DNA of 64,000 bases from an uncultured Clostridia bacterium (GTDB lineage Bacteria > Bacillota > Clostridia > Christensenellales > Borkfalkiaceae), in assembly GCA_934249265.1 (NCBI GenBank), contig CAKQKQ010000002.1, forward strand, positions 1 to 64,000, given 5' to 3'. Positions 19,396 to 27,346 of the stretch are shown one piece after another (within the stretch, counting starts at the first letter, position 1; each line of letters starts with the position of its first letter). Under the pieces are notes generated by a model. It had not been told where the DNA came from. It did not search any database and saw only the letters and a program-made list of their open reading frames with translations. The translations under genes were made by a program, and so were the position numbers.

Positions 19396-19425
19396 TCTGT
19401 CATCTTTACGCTATACGTTAAACCT
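19396..19425 (-). repeat. Dispersed ATACGTAT palindrome, copy 5, overlapping the ychF stop
   Basis: On the minus strand, TTTAACGTATAGCGTAAAGA then TGACAGAA matches copy 3 (ACGTATTGCGTAAAAATGACA) at most positions. The last codons and TAG stop of ychF lie within it. Confidence 0.6.
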
Positions 19426-20511
19426 AAAAAGCACAACGTCGCCGTCTTTCACGACGTAATCTTTACCTTCGGATCTGACTTTTCCCGCCTCTTTTGCCTT
19501 GAGATAACTACCGCACGAAATAAGCACGTCATAGTCTACGACTTCGGCGCGGATAAAGCCTTTTTCAAAATCGCTGTGAATTTTTCCCGCGGCTTGCGGT
19601 GCTTTAGTTCCGTTTTTAATCGTCCATGCGCGCGTTTCTTTTTCGCCCGCCGTGAGATAACTTATAAGACCCAAAAGTTTGTACGAAGCCTTTACGAGTT
19701 TGTCGAGTCCGCTTTCTTTAAGACCGAGGTCGTCGAGGAAAATTTTTGCCTCGTCGGGTGGGAGTTGAGAAAGTTCTTCTTCCGTTCTCGCGCAAATGAC
19801 GATTACTTCGCTCGATTCGGCTTTGGCAAATTCTTTTACTTTTTGCACAAGAGGAATTTCGTCGTCGTTTTTGCCCATATCGCTTTCGCCTATGTTTGCG
19901 GCGTAAATTACGGGCTTGTTTGTGATGAGGAAAAGAGAGTCGAGTATTTCTTGTTCTTCATCGGTAAGGTCTTTTAAAAGCCTTACGGGTTTTTCGCTTT
20001 CGAGACAAGCAAGTATCTTTTCAAGCGTTTGCGCCTCGAATTGATATTGTTTGTTGCCCGTTTTAAACATGCTTCTCGCTTTATCCAAACGTTTTGTCAC
20101 GATTTCCATATCGGAAAGGATAAGTTCGAGATTAATTGTCTGTATATCTCTTATGGGGTCAACCGAGTTGTCGACGTGAATTATGTTTTCGTCTTCAAAA
20201 CATCTCACCACGTGCACGATGGCGTCCACTTCTCTTATGTGCGACAAAAACTTATTTCCGAGACCTTCGCCTTGCGACGCGCCCTTTACAAGACCAGCAA
20301 TGTCAACGAATTCTATCGTGGCTGGAGTGGTTTTTTGGCTGCTGTATAGTTTGGTGAGGGTGTCGAGTCTTTCGTCGGGTACGGCAACGATGCCCACGTT
20401 GGGTTCTATCGTGCAGAACGGGAAGTTGGCGGCTTGCGCGCCGGCGTGTGTGATTGCGTTGAAAAGCGTGGACTTTCCTACGTTGGGAAGTCCTACTACT
20501 CCGAGTTTCAT
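19411..20511 (-). CDS. ychF: Redox-responsive P-loop ATPase/GTPase YchF
   Basis: 366 residues starting at Met 20511, preceded by AGAGGT; this is the standard YchF/OLA1 length and start. The N-terminal 'MKLGVVGLPNVGKSTLFNAIT' region has the G1 loop, and 'VDIAGLVKGASQGEGLGNKFL' is the G3 region with the non-standard YchF signature. The C-terminal TGS domain runs from about 280, including 'TAGEKETRAWTIKNGTKAPQAAGKIHSDFEKGFIRAEVV' elements. YchF binds ATP in preference to GTP and associates with ribosomes and stress responses. It is a single-gene unit with its own terminator. The last codons fall within a copy of the dispersed repeat. Confidence 0.95.
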   Translation of the reverse strand: MKLGVVGLPNVGKSTLFNAITHAGAQAANFPFCTIEPNVGIVAVPDERLDTLTKLYSSQKTTPATIEFVDIAGLVKGASQGEGLGNKFLSHIREVDAIVHVVRCFEDENIIHVDNSVDPIRDIQTINLELILSDMEIVTKRLDKARSMFKTGNKQYQFEAQTLEKILACLESEKPVRLLKDLTDEEQEILDSLFLITNKPVIYAANIGESDMGKNDDEIPLVQKVKEFAKAESSEVIVICARTEEELSQLPPDEAKIFLDDLGLKESGLDKLVKASYKLLGLISYLTAGEKETRAWTIKNGTKAPQAAGKIHSDFEKGFIRAEVVDYDVLISCGSYLKAKEAGKVRSEGKDYVVKDGDVVLFRFNV

Positions 20512-20736
20512 CTTTATACCTCTTTTAATTTTAGTTTCGCCGCGAAAAAGCAAAGTTTTTAAAGTAAAGTTTTTTACTTGCGTGCGACTTTATACGCGTG
20601 TTTTGCGCTTGTTTGCGGCAAAAGTCTTTTAATTATCACAATGTATTATACAATAAATATTTATTTTATACAAACTATTTGTTGCTATAAACTTGAAAAT
20701 ATGATAAAATTATGTAAAATTGTTTATGGAGCAACT

Positions 20737-22419
20737 ATGGATTACAAAAAATATATAGCGCAAAAATTAAACGTCGAAGGCATGCAAGCCGATGAAATTG
20801 CGGAAGCGATAATGATTCCGCCCACCACGGATATGGGCGATTACGCTCTTCCGTGCTTTAAATTTTCAAAAACTTTGCGTAAATCGCCCGTCGTCATTGC
20901 CGAACAATTGGCTTCGACTTATCCCACGGACGAAAACGTACCCGAAGTAACCGCCGTCAACGGTTATCTCAATTTTAAAATCAACCGCAAAAAACTCGCC
21001 GAAGACACTTTAAACTCGGTGCTTTTAGCGGGAGAGAAATACGGCTCGTCGAAAGAAGGCGAAGGCAAAACGATTTGCATCGACTATTCGTCGGTAAACA
21101 TCGCAAAACAGTTCCATATAGGGCATTTGTCGACGACGTCTATAGGCGGCGCGCTTTACAGAATTTTTAACTTCCTTGGGTACAAGGCGGTTGGCATAAA
21201 CCACCTCGGCGATTACGGCACTCAATTCGGCAAACTTATTTATGCATACAAAACGTGGGGCAATAAAGAAGACGTCGAAAGACTCGGCGTAAAAGAATTG
21301 ACGCGTTTGTACGTCAAGTATCACGAAGAGGCTGAAAAAGACCCGACTTTGGACGATACCGCAAGAATGTATTTCAAGCGCATCGAAGAGGGTTGCGAAG
21401 AGGAAAACCAACTTTTCAAATGGTTTAAAGAATTGACCTTAAAGGAAGTCGGCGCAATTTACGACAGACTCGGTATAAAATTCGATTCTTATGCGGGCGA
21501 AAGTTTTTACAACGACAAAATGCAACCCATCGTGGACGAACTTATAGAAAAGGGTTTGCTTGTCGAAAGCAACGGCGCAAAAGTCGTCAACCTCGACGAA
21601 TACGGTATGCCGCCGTGCATAATTTTGCGTTCGGACGGGGCGTCTCTTTACGCAACGAGAGACCTTGCCGCCGCAGTGTACAGAAAGAATACTTACGATT
21701 TTTATAAATGCCTTTACGTAGTCGCTTATCAACAAAATTTGCATTTCAAGCAATTGTTTAAGGTGCTTGAACTTATGGGTAAAGATTGGGCAAAAGACTG
21801 CGTGCACGTCGCTTACGGTATGGTTTCGCTCGAAGACGGCGCAATGAGCACGAGACACGGCAAAGTCGTGCTTTTAGAGGACCTTTTAAACAAGAGCGTT
21901 GAAAAGAGTCTGGATATAATCAACAATAAAAATCCCGACCTCGAAAACAAAGAAGAAGTTGCCGAAATGGTCGGCACGGGCGCGGTAATTTTCGGCGCGC
22001 TTCAAAACAATAAAATTAAAGATATTGTTTTCAGTTATGACAAGGCTTTAAATTTCGACGGAGAAACTGCGCCTTACGTGCAATATACGGGGGCGAGATG
22101 CAACAGCGTTTTGGCGAAATCTGACGGTTTTACAACATACGTTGTGCCCGAAATGAACAACGACGAGTATAATTTGATATCTTTATTGTCCACTTTCCCC
22201 GATATAGTCAAGTCCGCGGCGGATAAATACGAGCCGTCAATTGTGACGAGATATGCCGTTGATCTTGCAGAACTTTACAACAAATTTTACTTCAACTGCA
22301 AAATTTTGGGCGAAGAAGAAAAAGTGCGCGATTTCCGTCTTGCGATTACGAAAGCAACCAAAATCACGCTTGAAAACGCATTTGGTCTTTTGGGTATAAA
22401 AATCCCCGAAAGAATGTAA
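20737..22419 (+). CDS. argS: Arginyl-tRNA synthetase
   Basis: 560 residues from Met at 20737; the frame is open further upstream, but length and homology pattern fit this start. The class I 'HIGH' motif appears as 'FHIGHLST' (about 117-124), and the KMSKS-like loop is 'AMSTRHGK' (about 370-377), as usual in ArgS. The C-terminal part (about 445-560) is the DALR anticodon-binding domain, ending in 'LLGIKIPERM'. The enzyme charges tRNA-Arg in the cytosol. It is divergent from ychF, and I see no T-box leader upstream, so it is probably constitutively expressed. Confidence 0.97.
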   Translation: MDYKKYIAQKLNVEGMQADEIAEAIMIPPTTDMGDYALPCFKFSKTLRKSPVVIAEQLASTYPTDENVPEVTAVNGYLNFKINRKKLAEDTLNSVLLAGEKYGSSKEGEGKTICIDYSSVNIAKQFHIGHLSTTSIGGALYRIFNFLGYKAVGINHLGDYGTQFGKLIYAYKTWGNKEDVERLGVKELTRLYVKYHEEAEKDPTLDDTARMYFKRIEEGCEEENQLFKWFKELTLKEVGAIYDRLGIKFDSYAGESFYNDKMQPIVDELIEKGLLVESNGAKVVNLDEYGMPPCIILRSDGASLYATRDLAAAVYRKNTYDFYKCLYVVAYQQNLHFKQLFKVLELMGKDWAKDCVHVAYGMVSLEDGAMSTRHGKVVLLEDLLNKSVEKSLDIINNKNPDLENKEEVAEMVGTGAVIFGALQNNKIKDIVFSYDKALNFDGETAPYVQYTGARCNSVLAKSDGFTTYVVPEMNNDEYNLISLLSTFPDIVKSAADKYEPSIVTRYAVDLAELYNKFYFNCKILGEEEKVRDFRLAITKATKITLENAFGLLGIKIPERM

Positions 22420-22571
22420 TTTAAACTAAAATATTGCGGTTGAGAATATGGTTTAAGCCGAAGAAATTTTGCGGCGAAAGATAAAATATTTTTTATTGTA
22501 AAAGGCGAAATTTTTGCGGCAAATTCGGCGAAATTAAAATAAACAAAATTCATTGAAACAAATTTTTTAAT

Positions 22572-23219
22572 ATGTATAAACTTGCTATTTTCGACGTTGA
22601 CGGCACGCTTTTAAATACTCTTGACGACCTCAACGACTGTATGAATATATTTTTAAAAAGGCACTCGTTTTCGCCGATTTCGGCGGACAAAACGCGCGAA
22701 TACGTGGGCAACGGAGCAAAGGTTTACGTGCAAAAAGCCACGGGCGTTTGCGACGAAAAACTTTTAAATGAGTACACAAAAGAGTATTCCCAAGTTTTAA
22801 ACGAGTGCGGAAATAAGTCCACAAAAGTTTACGCCGGGCTCGATAAAGTGCTTAAAAAGTTGAAGTCAAGCGGCGTTACGCTTGCAATTTTATCAAACAA
22901 ACCGCAAGCCGCAGTGGAAAAATGCCGCGAAAAGTATTTAAAAGATTACGATTTTTCGTGCGTTTTGGGCGAAAAAGAGGGGTTAAAACGCAAACCCGAC
23001 GCCGAAAGCGTGCAACTTATTTTAAATACTCTCGGGTTTTCAAAGGGTGACGCAGTGATGATCGGCGATACCGAAGTTGATTATCAAACGGCTATAAACG
23101 GCGGTATCGATTGCATAAACGTGCTTTGGGGTTTCCGAGATAAAAATCAACTTATTTCAAGCGGAGCGAACAATTTTGTCTCAACCGCCGATGAATTGTA
23201 CGATAAAATAACCAAGTAG
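22572..23219 (+). CDS. HAD-IA phosphatase, phosphoglycolate phosphatase-like
   Basis: 215 residues. Motif I 'IFDVDGTLLNTLDD' (Asp 8 and 10), motif II 'AILSNKP', motif III Lys in 'GLKRKPDAE', motif IV 'VMIGDTEVDYQTA'. The helical cap between motifs I and II marks subfamily IA (Gph/PgmB type). No convincing ribosome binding site is visible in the A/T-rich sequence before the ATG. It follows argS by 152 bases without an obvious terminator, so it may be expressed from the same transcript. Confidence 0.85.
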   Translation: MYKLAIFDVDGTLLNTLDDLNDCMNIFLKRHSFSPISADKTREYVGNGAKVYVQKATGVCDEKLLNEYTKEYSQVLNECGNKSTKVYAGLDKVLKKLKSSGVTLAILSNKPQAAVEKCREKYLKDYDFSCVLGEKEGLKRKPDAESVQLILNTLGFSKGDAVMIGDTEVDYQTAINGGIDCINVLWGFRDKNQLISSGANNFVSTADELYDKITK

Positions 23220-23232
23220 CCGATTTATTGTC

Positions 23233-23271
23233 TAAAATCGAGGCTAAAAGCGCACAATGCGCCCGATTTTA
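23233..23271. terminator. Hairpin after the HAD-IA gene
   Basis: TAAAATCG (23233-23240) pairs with CGATTTTA (23264-23271), with inner GCGC/GCGC. The flanks are A-rich, so it could terminate on either strand. Confidence 0.5.
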
Positions 23272-23401
23272 TAAAAAAAAAGAGTAAAATACAGAAAATT
23301 TATAAAATCGACATAGCAAATAAAAAACAAAAATTTAATCGAAAATTATTTCCGCAAAGCCGAAAAATATTCGGGATAAGCGGGGAAGGAGAATAACAAA
23401 A

Positions 23402-23965
23402 ATGAAAAAGAAGAAAAAAAGTACATTTTGGAAGGATTTTAAGGCGTTTATTTCCAAGGGTAGCGTGCTTGACCTCGCCGTTGCAACAATCATAGGCGCG
23501 GCATTCGGTCAAATAGTTACTTCGTTTACTCAAGGTATAATAATGCCGCTCATTTCGCTTTTATTTAAAGCGGAAAACCTCGATAGTCTCACCGTAAAAA
23601 TCGGCACGAAAATGGTCGAGGTTGACGGCGCGATGGTAGAACAGCCCATTTTGTGGCAATACGGCACGCTTTTGCAAGCGGTCATCAACTTTTTAATTAT
23701 TGCTTTGTTCTTGTTTATTCTTATAAGGATAGTCAGAAAGACTCAAAAAGCACTTGACGTAAACACAAGAATGAAAGAGACCATTCAAGCCAAACTCAAC
23801 AATGACGAACCTTTAACCGAGGCGGAAGAAAAGTGGATGGCTTTCCAAGCAAAGCACGACCCCGACGAAGTACCTGTAAAGCAAGTTGTTGCGCCGGCAG
23901 AACCTTCTTCTACGGACAAACTTTTAGCCGAAATTTTAGAGCAACTTAAAAAAGAAAACAAATAA
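23402..23965 (+). CDS. mscL: Large-conductance mechanosensitive channel MscL
   Basis: 187 residues preceded by GGGGAAGGAGAA. The N-terminal amphipathic helix and first membrane segment are 'FKAFISKGSVLDLAVATIIGAAFGQIVTSF' (about 12-41), and the second is 'LLQAVINFLIIALFLFILIRIV' (about 77-99). The protein opens under membrane tension to release solutes during osmotic downshock. It is longer than the usual 130-150 residues: a charged helical C-terminal extension of about 60 residues follows, ending 'DKLLAEILEQLKKENK', which is the usual end helix moved outward by an insertion. Monocistronic. Confidence 0.93.
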   Translation: MKKKKKSTFWKDFKAFISKGSVLDLAVATIIGAAFGQIVTSFTQGIIMPLISLLFKAENLDSLTVKIGTKMVEVDGAMVEQPILWQYGTLLQAVINFLIIALFLFILIRIVRKTQKALDVNTRMKETIQAKLNNDEPLTEAEEKWMAFQAKHDPDEVPVKQVVAPAEPSSTDKLLAEILEQLKKENK

Positions 23966-23990
23966 TTCAACAAGTCTTTAAATAACGATT

Positions 23991-24037
23991 TTGCCGTTTT
24001 TACATAACACGTATTATGTAAAAACGGCAATTTTTTT
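23991..24037 (+). repeat. Dispersed ATACGTAT palindrome, copy 6, acting as a terminator
   Basis: This is the most complete copy: 17-base arms (TTGCCGTTTTTACATAA and its exact complement) around a 6-base centre, followed by seven T residues. It forms a perfect rho-independent terminator after mscL. Confidence 0.9.
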
Positions 24038-24152
24038 AATAAACACACGTTAAGCGTATGAAAAAAGTTAAAAAAACGGGCAGATAGGCAGAAAAAATTT
24101 CCCGTGATTAAAAAACTTCCCGTGATTATATAGCAGCGAGTTTTGAAATAAA

Positions 24153-24178
24153 AAATGCGACACTTAAGTGCCGCATTT
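24153..24178 (-). terminator. Terminator of the small membrane protein gene
   Basis: AAATGCG-A-CACTT pairs with AAGTG-C-CGCATTT with one mismatch; on the minus strand a TTTTTTATTT tract follows. Confidence 0.75.
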
Positions 24179-24185
24179 CGAGGAA

Positions 24186-24359
24186 TTATTCCTCTTTTTC
24201 ACCGCCGTTACAAGAACAGTTTTCGCTGATTTCGTCAACTTTCTTTTTTATTTCGTTTTGACTGTCGGTGATTAGTTTTTTCGCTTTATTTGAATTGGCG
24301 ACGATAAGCATACCGCATATGCCGCCCAAAACAAGTCCGCAGAAAAACGCTTTTTCCAT
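24186..24359 (-). CDS. Small membrane-anchored protein, YtxH-like
   Basis: A 57-residue gene read on the minus strand, with GGGAGG six bases before the ATG and a good terminator after the stop. The N-terminus 'MEKAFFCGLVLGGICGMLIV' is one membrane segment with Gly-x-x-x-Gly spacing; the rest is a charged helix ('NEIKKKVDEISE') ending in a 'CSCNGGEKEE' tail. The layout of a short N-terminal membrane helix plus charged helix resembles YtxH/YtxG-type small proteins. Function unknown. The two tail cysteines are unusual. Confidence 0.75.
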   Translation of the reverse strand: MEKAFFCGLVLGGICGMLIVANSNKAKKLITDSQNEIKKKVDEISENCSCNGGEKEE

Positions 24360-24469
24360 AGTAACCTCCCATGAGCCTTGCTCCGTATGAGTATGCGTAT
24401 ATTGTAAAATTATATTCGTTTTAAATGCAAAATGTAGAAAATTTTTCTCTTTGGTCGATTTATGTCGTC

Positions 24470-24503
24470 TTTACAGCATACGTATTATGCAAAAACGGCA
24501 TAA
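24470..24503 (+). repeat. Dispersed ATACGTAT palindrome, copy 7
   Basis: TTTACAGCATACGTATTATG then CAAAAACGGCATAA, in the 420-base gap between the small membrane protein (-) and ruvX (+). The rest of that gap holds the 22-bp array and the ruvX promoter. Confidence 0.75.
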
Positions 24504-24635
24504 ACGGGTTAAAAATTTAAACCAAACAAGGCAAAATATATATAAAATTCAATTTTGTTTTGGTGCGCGATTAATGAAAAGTTGTTTAATCGACGTATGC
24601 TCGATACGCAAGCAAAGTGGGTTTCTTATGTGGGC

Positions 24636-24699
24636 GAAGTAAAGTTTGCACGCAAGAAAAGTAAGTTTGATGCGTAAGAGAAGTAAATTTGATAAGTAA
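24636..24699. repeat. Three degenerate 22-bp tandem units
   Basis: Units start at 24636, 24656 and 24678 and share GAAGTAA-n-TTTG-n-n-GnAA. No reading frame or hairpin explains them. Confidence 0.45.
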
Positions 24700-24727
24700 G
24701 CGGTGCAAAAAAATTATACATAAAGAC

Positions 24728-24756
24728 TTGAAAAAAGTACAATAATTTGTTATAAT
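24728..24756 (+). promoter_or_regulatory. ruvX promoter
   Basis: TTGAAA (24728-24733), 17 bases, TATAAT (24751-24756), with the extended -10 TGT just before. The leader is about 20 bases. Confidence 0.8.
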
Positions 24757-24783
24757 AACCATATAATAAGCAAGAGAGGAAAT

Positions 24784-25209
24784 ATGGGCAGAATAATTGC
24801 TTTCGATATTGGCGATAAAAGAATAGGCATTGCGGTAAGCGACCCGTTTAACAGTATGGCACTTCCGCTTGAAACTTTGCATCGTAGCAATTTTCAAAAG
24901 GATATAAAATATTTGTGCGATATAGCAAAGGAAAAATGCGCCGACAAAATCGTGTGCGGTTTGCCCGTCAATTTCGACGGTTCGCCCTCTATCCAAACCG
25001 AAAAAACTCTTTCGTTTATAGAAGAACTTAAAAAAGCGACCGATATAGAAGTCGTCACCGAGGACGAGCGTTTTACCACGATGGAGGCGCGCAGAGTGCT
25101 TTTGGAGGCGGATATGAGCAGAAGCAACCGCAAAAACGTAATAGATAAAGTTGCCGCTTCGTATATTTTGGAAGCGTATTTGCAAAAAATGAATAAAAAC
25201 AAAATTTAG
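24784..25209 (+). CDS. ruvX: Putative Holliday junction resolvase / pre-16S rRNA nuclease RuvX (YqgF)
   Basis: 141 residues, preceded by GAGAGGAAAT. The RNase H-like fold motifs of YqgF are present: 'IIAFDIGDKRIGIAVSDP' at the N-terminus with the first catalytic Asp, 'VCGLPVNFDG' in the middle, and 'TEDERFTTMEARRVL' (about 98-112) carrying further acidic residues; 'DKVAASYILEAYL' holds the last Asp. Family members act in 16S rRNA 5' end maturation and have been linked to recombination. It has its own strong promoter and is followed by the DUF1292 gene, a common neighbour in Clostridia. Confidence 0.93.
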   Translation: MGRIIAFDIGDKRIGIAVSDPFNSMALPLETLHRSNFQKDIKYLCDIAKEKCADKIVCGLPVNFDGSPSIQTEKTLSFIEELKKATDIEVVTEDERFTTMEARRVLLEADMSRSNRKNVIDKVAASYILEAYLQKMNKNKI

Positions 25210-25326
25210 AAAATTTTTACAAGGCGTAAAAACTAAATCGCCGATAGATTTTAAATCGTCGGTAGATAAAAAACGCTTTAAACGATTTTCTCAAAATAAT
25301 AAGCCACAAGGCAAAAGGAGCAAAAA

Positions 25327-25710
25327 ATGAGCGATAACGAATTGAAAGAAGTAAGGCAAGACGAAGAAGAATTGTCCGACATTGTAGAACTTGTCGACGA
25401 ACAAAACGTCGTGCGTAAATTTTATCACGTTGGCACAATAGATTATAAGAACGAGTGGTACGTTGGTTTTCAAGCCGCAGAGGAAATCGAAGGCGTTGAC
25501 CCCGACGAACTTGTCATTTTTAAAATCGAAGGAGACGAGGACGACGAAGTGTTGAAGCCGATTGAAGACGAAGCACTTTTAGAAGAAGTTTACGAAGAAT
25601 TTTGCCGCCAACTCGACGAAGAAGAGGCTGCCGACGAAGAGGAACTTTTAGACTGCGACGAAAATTGCGCAAAATGCTGCAATCAATGTCCCGCAAGAAA
25701 AGACGACTAA
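25327..25710 (+). CDS. DUF1292 (YrzB-like) protein with C-terminal cysteine cluster
   Basis: 127 residues, very acidic, preceded by AAAAGGAGCAAAAA. The DUF1292 core ('DIVELVDEQNVVRKFYHVGTIDY...YVGFQ...EEVYEEF') spans about 15-97. Family members are small cytosolic proteins of unknown function that often sit beside ruvX, as here. The C-terminus adds 'CDENCAKCCNQCPARKDD': five cysteines within about 12 residues (CxxxCxxCCxxC), which looks like a metal or Fe-S ligand set and is not part of the usual YrzB core. Confidence 0.85.
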   Translation: MSDNELKEVRQDEEELSDIVELVDEQNVVRKFYHVGTIDYKNEWYVGFQAAEEIEGVDPDELVIFKIEGDEDDEVLKPIEDEALLEEVYEEFCRQLDEEEAADEEELLDCDENCAKCCNQCPARKDD

Positions 25711-25717
25711 TTTTTTG

Positions 25718-25751
25718 CCCGAACGCATAATAGCGTTCGGGTTGCTTTTTT
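25718..25751 (+). terminator. Terminator after the DUF1292 gene
   Basis: A 9-bp perfect stem CCCGAACGC / GCGTTCGGG with an ATAATA loop, then TTGCTTTTTTT. The following 200 bases up to the galE promoter are AT-rich with no other feature I can support. Confidence 0.9.
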
Positions 25752-25962
25752 TGCGGCGTTAATACAAATTAAACGTTTTTAAAAGAATAGACGGTTTTTT
25801 TACGGCGAAATTTTAAATTGAACGCAGAGATAATCTTTATAAATAAAGGGAAATTGTTTACAAACGCGGTTAAAACGAAATAAAAGGTCGTTAAAATAAA
25901 GTTATGTATAAAACGAAATAACTTTATATACAAAAATATAGGAAGAAATTAATAAAAAATAT

Positions 25963-25991
25963 TTGTAAATCGAAAAAAGAAATGATATACT
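25963..25991 (+). promoter_or_regulatory. galE promoter
   Basis: TTGTAA (25963-25968), 17 bases, TATACT (25986-25991), with TGA forming an extended -10. Confidence 0.7.
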
Positions 25992-26033
25992 ATATAAGGA
26001 AAAGATAAATATCAAAATCAAAGGAGATATAAT

Positions 26034-27056
26034 ATGAGTAAGACAATTCTTGTTACGGGTGGCGCAGGCTACATCGGTACTCATACCGACGTCGAACTTT
26101 TAAATGCCGGTTATGACGTGGTTGTTGTTGACGACCTTTCCAACAGTAAATACGAAGCAATTAGAAGAGTAGAACAAATTACCGGTAAAAAAGTAAAATT
26201 CTATGAAAACAGTATCCTCGACAAAGAAGCGTTGAGAAAAATATTTACCGAAAACAAAATTGACGCGGTAATCAACTTTGCGGGATTTAAAGCGGTTGGC
26301 GAATCTTGCGCAAAACCGATTGAATATTATCACAACAATATCGGCGGACTTATTATTTTAATCGAAGTAATGAGAGAGTTCGGTTGCAAAAACTTCGTAT
26401 TCTCTTCTTCCGCAACTGTTTACGGCGACCCCGCTTCCGTACCCATTAAAGAGGATTTCCCTCTTCACACTACAAATCCGTACGGCAGCACTAAATTATT
26501 CATCGAATATATTTTGAAAGACCTTTGCAAGGCAGATAAAGAATTCAACGTTGCAATCTTGCGTTATTTCAACCCCATTGGCGCGCACGAATCCGGACTT
26601 ATCGGCGAAGACCCCAACGGCATCCCCAACAACCTTGCGCCTTATATCGCAAAGGTATGCGTGGGCAAACTTCAAAAAGTTTCGGTATTCGGCAACGATT
26701 ATCCCACTCACGACGGCACGGGCGTAAGAGATTATATTCACGTTGTCGATTTGGCTATAGGTCACGTTCAAGCGGTTGAAAAACTTTTGCAAAACAGCGG
26801 CTTGTTTATCGTAAACCTCGGCACGGGCGTAGGATATAGCGTTCTCGACGTAATCAACGCATTTTCAAAGGCTCTCGGCAAACCCATTCCTTACGTAATT
26901 ACCGATAGAAGACCCGGTGACATTGCAGAGTGTTATGCCGATTCTTCGCTTGCGTACAAACTTATCGGTTTCAAGGCAAAGAGGGGCATTGATGAAATGT
27001 GCAGAGACACGCTTAATTGGCAGTTTAAAAACCCCAACGGCTACGAAGAAAAGTAA
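26034..27056 (+). CDS. galE: UDP-glucose 4-epimerase
   Basis: 340 residues, preceded by AAAGGAGATATA. The NAD-binding Rossmann motif is 'VTGGAGYIGTH' (7-17); the catalytic region has 'FSSSATVYG' and 'NPYGSTKLFIE' with the YxxxK pair at about 150-154; 'RYFNPIGAHESG' and 'RRPGDIAECYAD' are typical GalE substrate loops. The enzyme interconverts UDP-glucose and UDP-galactose for the Leloir pathway and for cell-surface glycan precursors. It is monocistronic with its own promoter and terminator. The alpha-galactosidases elsewhere in the window would supply galactose to this step. Confidence 0.96.
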   Translation: MSKTILVTGGAGYIGTHTDVELLNAGYDVVVVDDLSNSKYEAIRRVEQITGKKVKFYENSILDKEALRKIFTENKIDAVINFAGFKAVGESCAKPIEYYHNNIGGLIILIEVMREFGCKNFVFSSSATVYGDPASVPIKEDFPLHTTNPYGSTKLFIEYILKDLCKADKEFNVAILRYFNPIGAHESGLIGEDPNGIPNNLAPYIAKVCVGKLQKVSVFGNDYPTHDGTGVRDYIHVVDLAIGHVQAVEKLLQNSGLFIVNLGTGVGYSVLDVINAFSKALGKPIPYVITDRRPGDIAECYADSSLAYKLIGFKAKRGIDEMCRDTLNWQFKNPNGYEEK

Positions 27057-27072
27057 TTGATTTAAAAATTTT

Positions 27073-27104
27073 AAGGGCAATGACCGCAATAGGCCGTTGC
27101 CCTT
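27073..27104 (+). terminator. galE terminator
   Basis: AAGGGCAA (27073-27080) pairs with TTGCCCTT (27097-27104), followed by TATAGACCTTTTT; repeat copy 8 starts in that T-run. Confidence 0.75.
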
Positions 27105-27112
27105 TATAGACC

Positions 27113-27142
27113 TTTTTGCAGCATACGTATTTAGTAAAACGC
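27113..27142 (+). repeat. Dispersed ATACGTAT palindrome, copy 8
   Basis: TTTTTGCAGCATACGTATTT then AGTAAAACGC, 57 bases after galE. It is a degraded copy. Confidence 0.65.
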
Positions 27143-27346
27143 ACAGAAAAGGGCTAAATAAAGTCGGCAAATTCGGCTGTTTGTTTAATGTAGCGGCGAA
27201 AAATACAGTTTACAAACGGCGATTATTTGTGTGGCGTAAGCGACAAACAATGCGCGTGGCGCACGGCTTTTTAAATAATGAAGAATACGGCTTTTTGCAC
27301 TGTGAAGTAAGGCAAATTAAAGATAAAAAACTAAAGGTGAGCGGAA

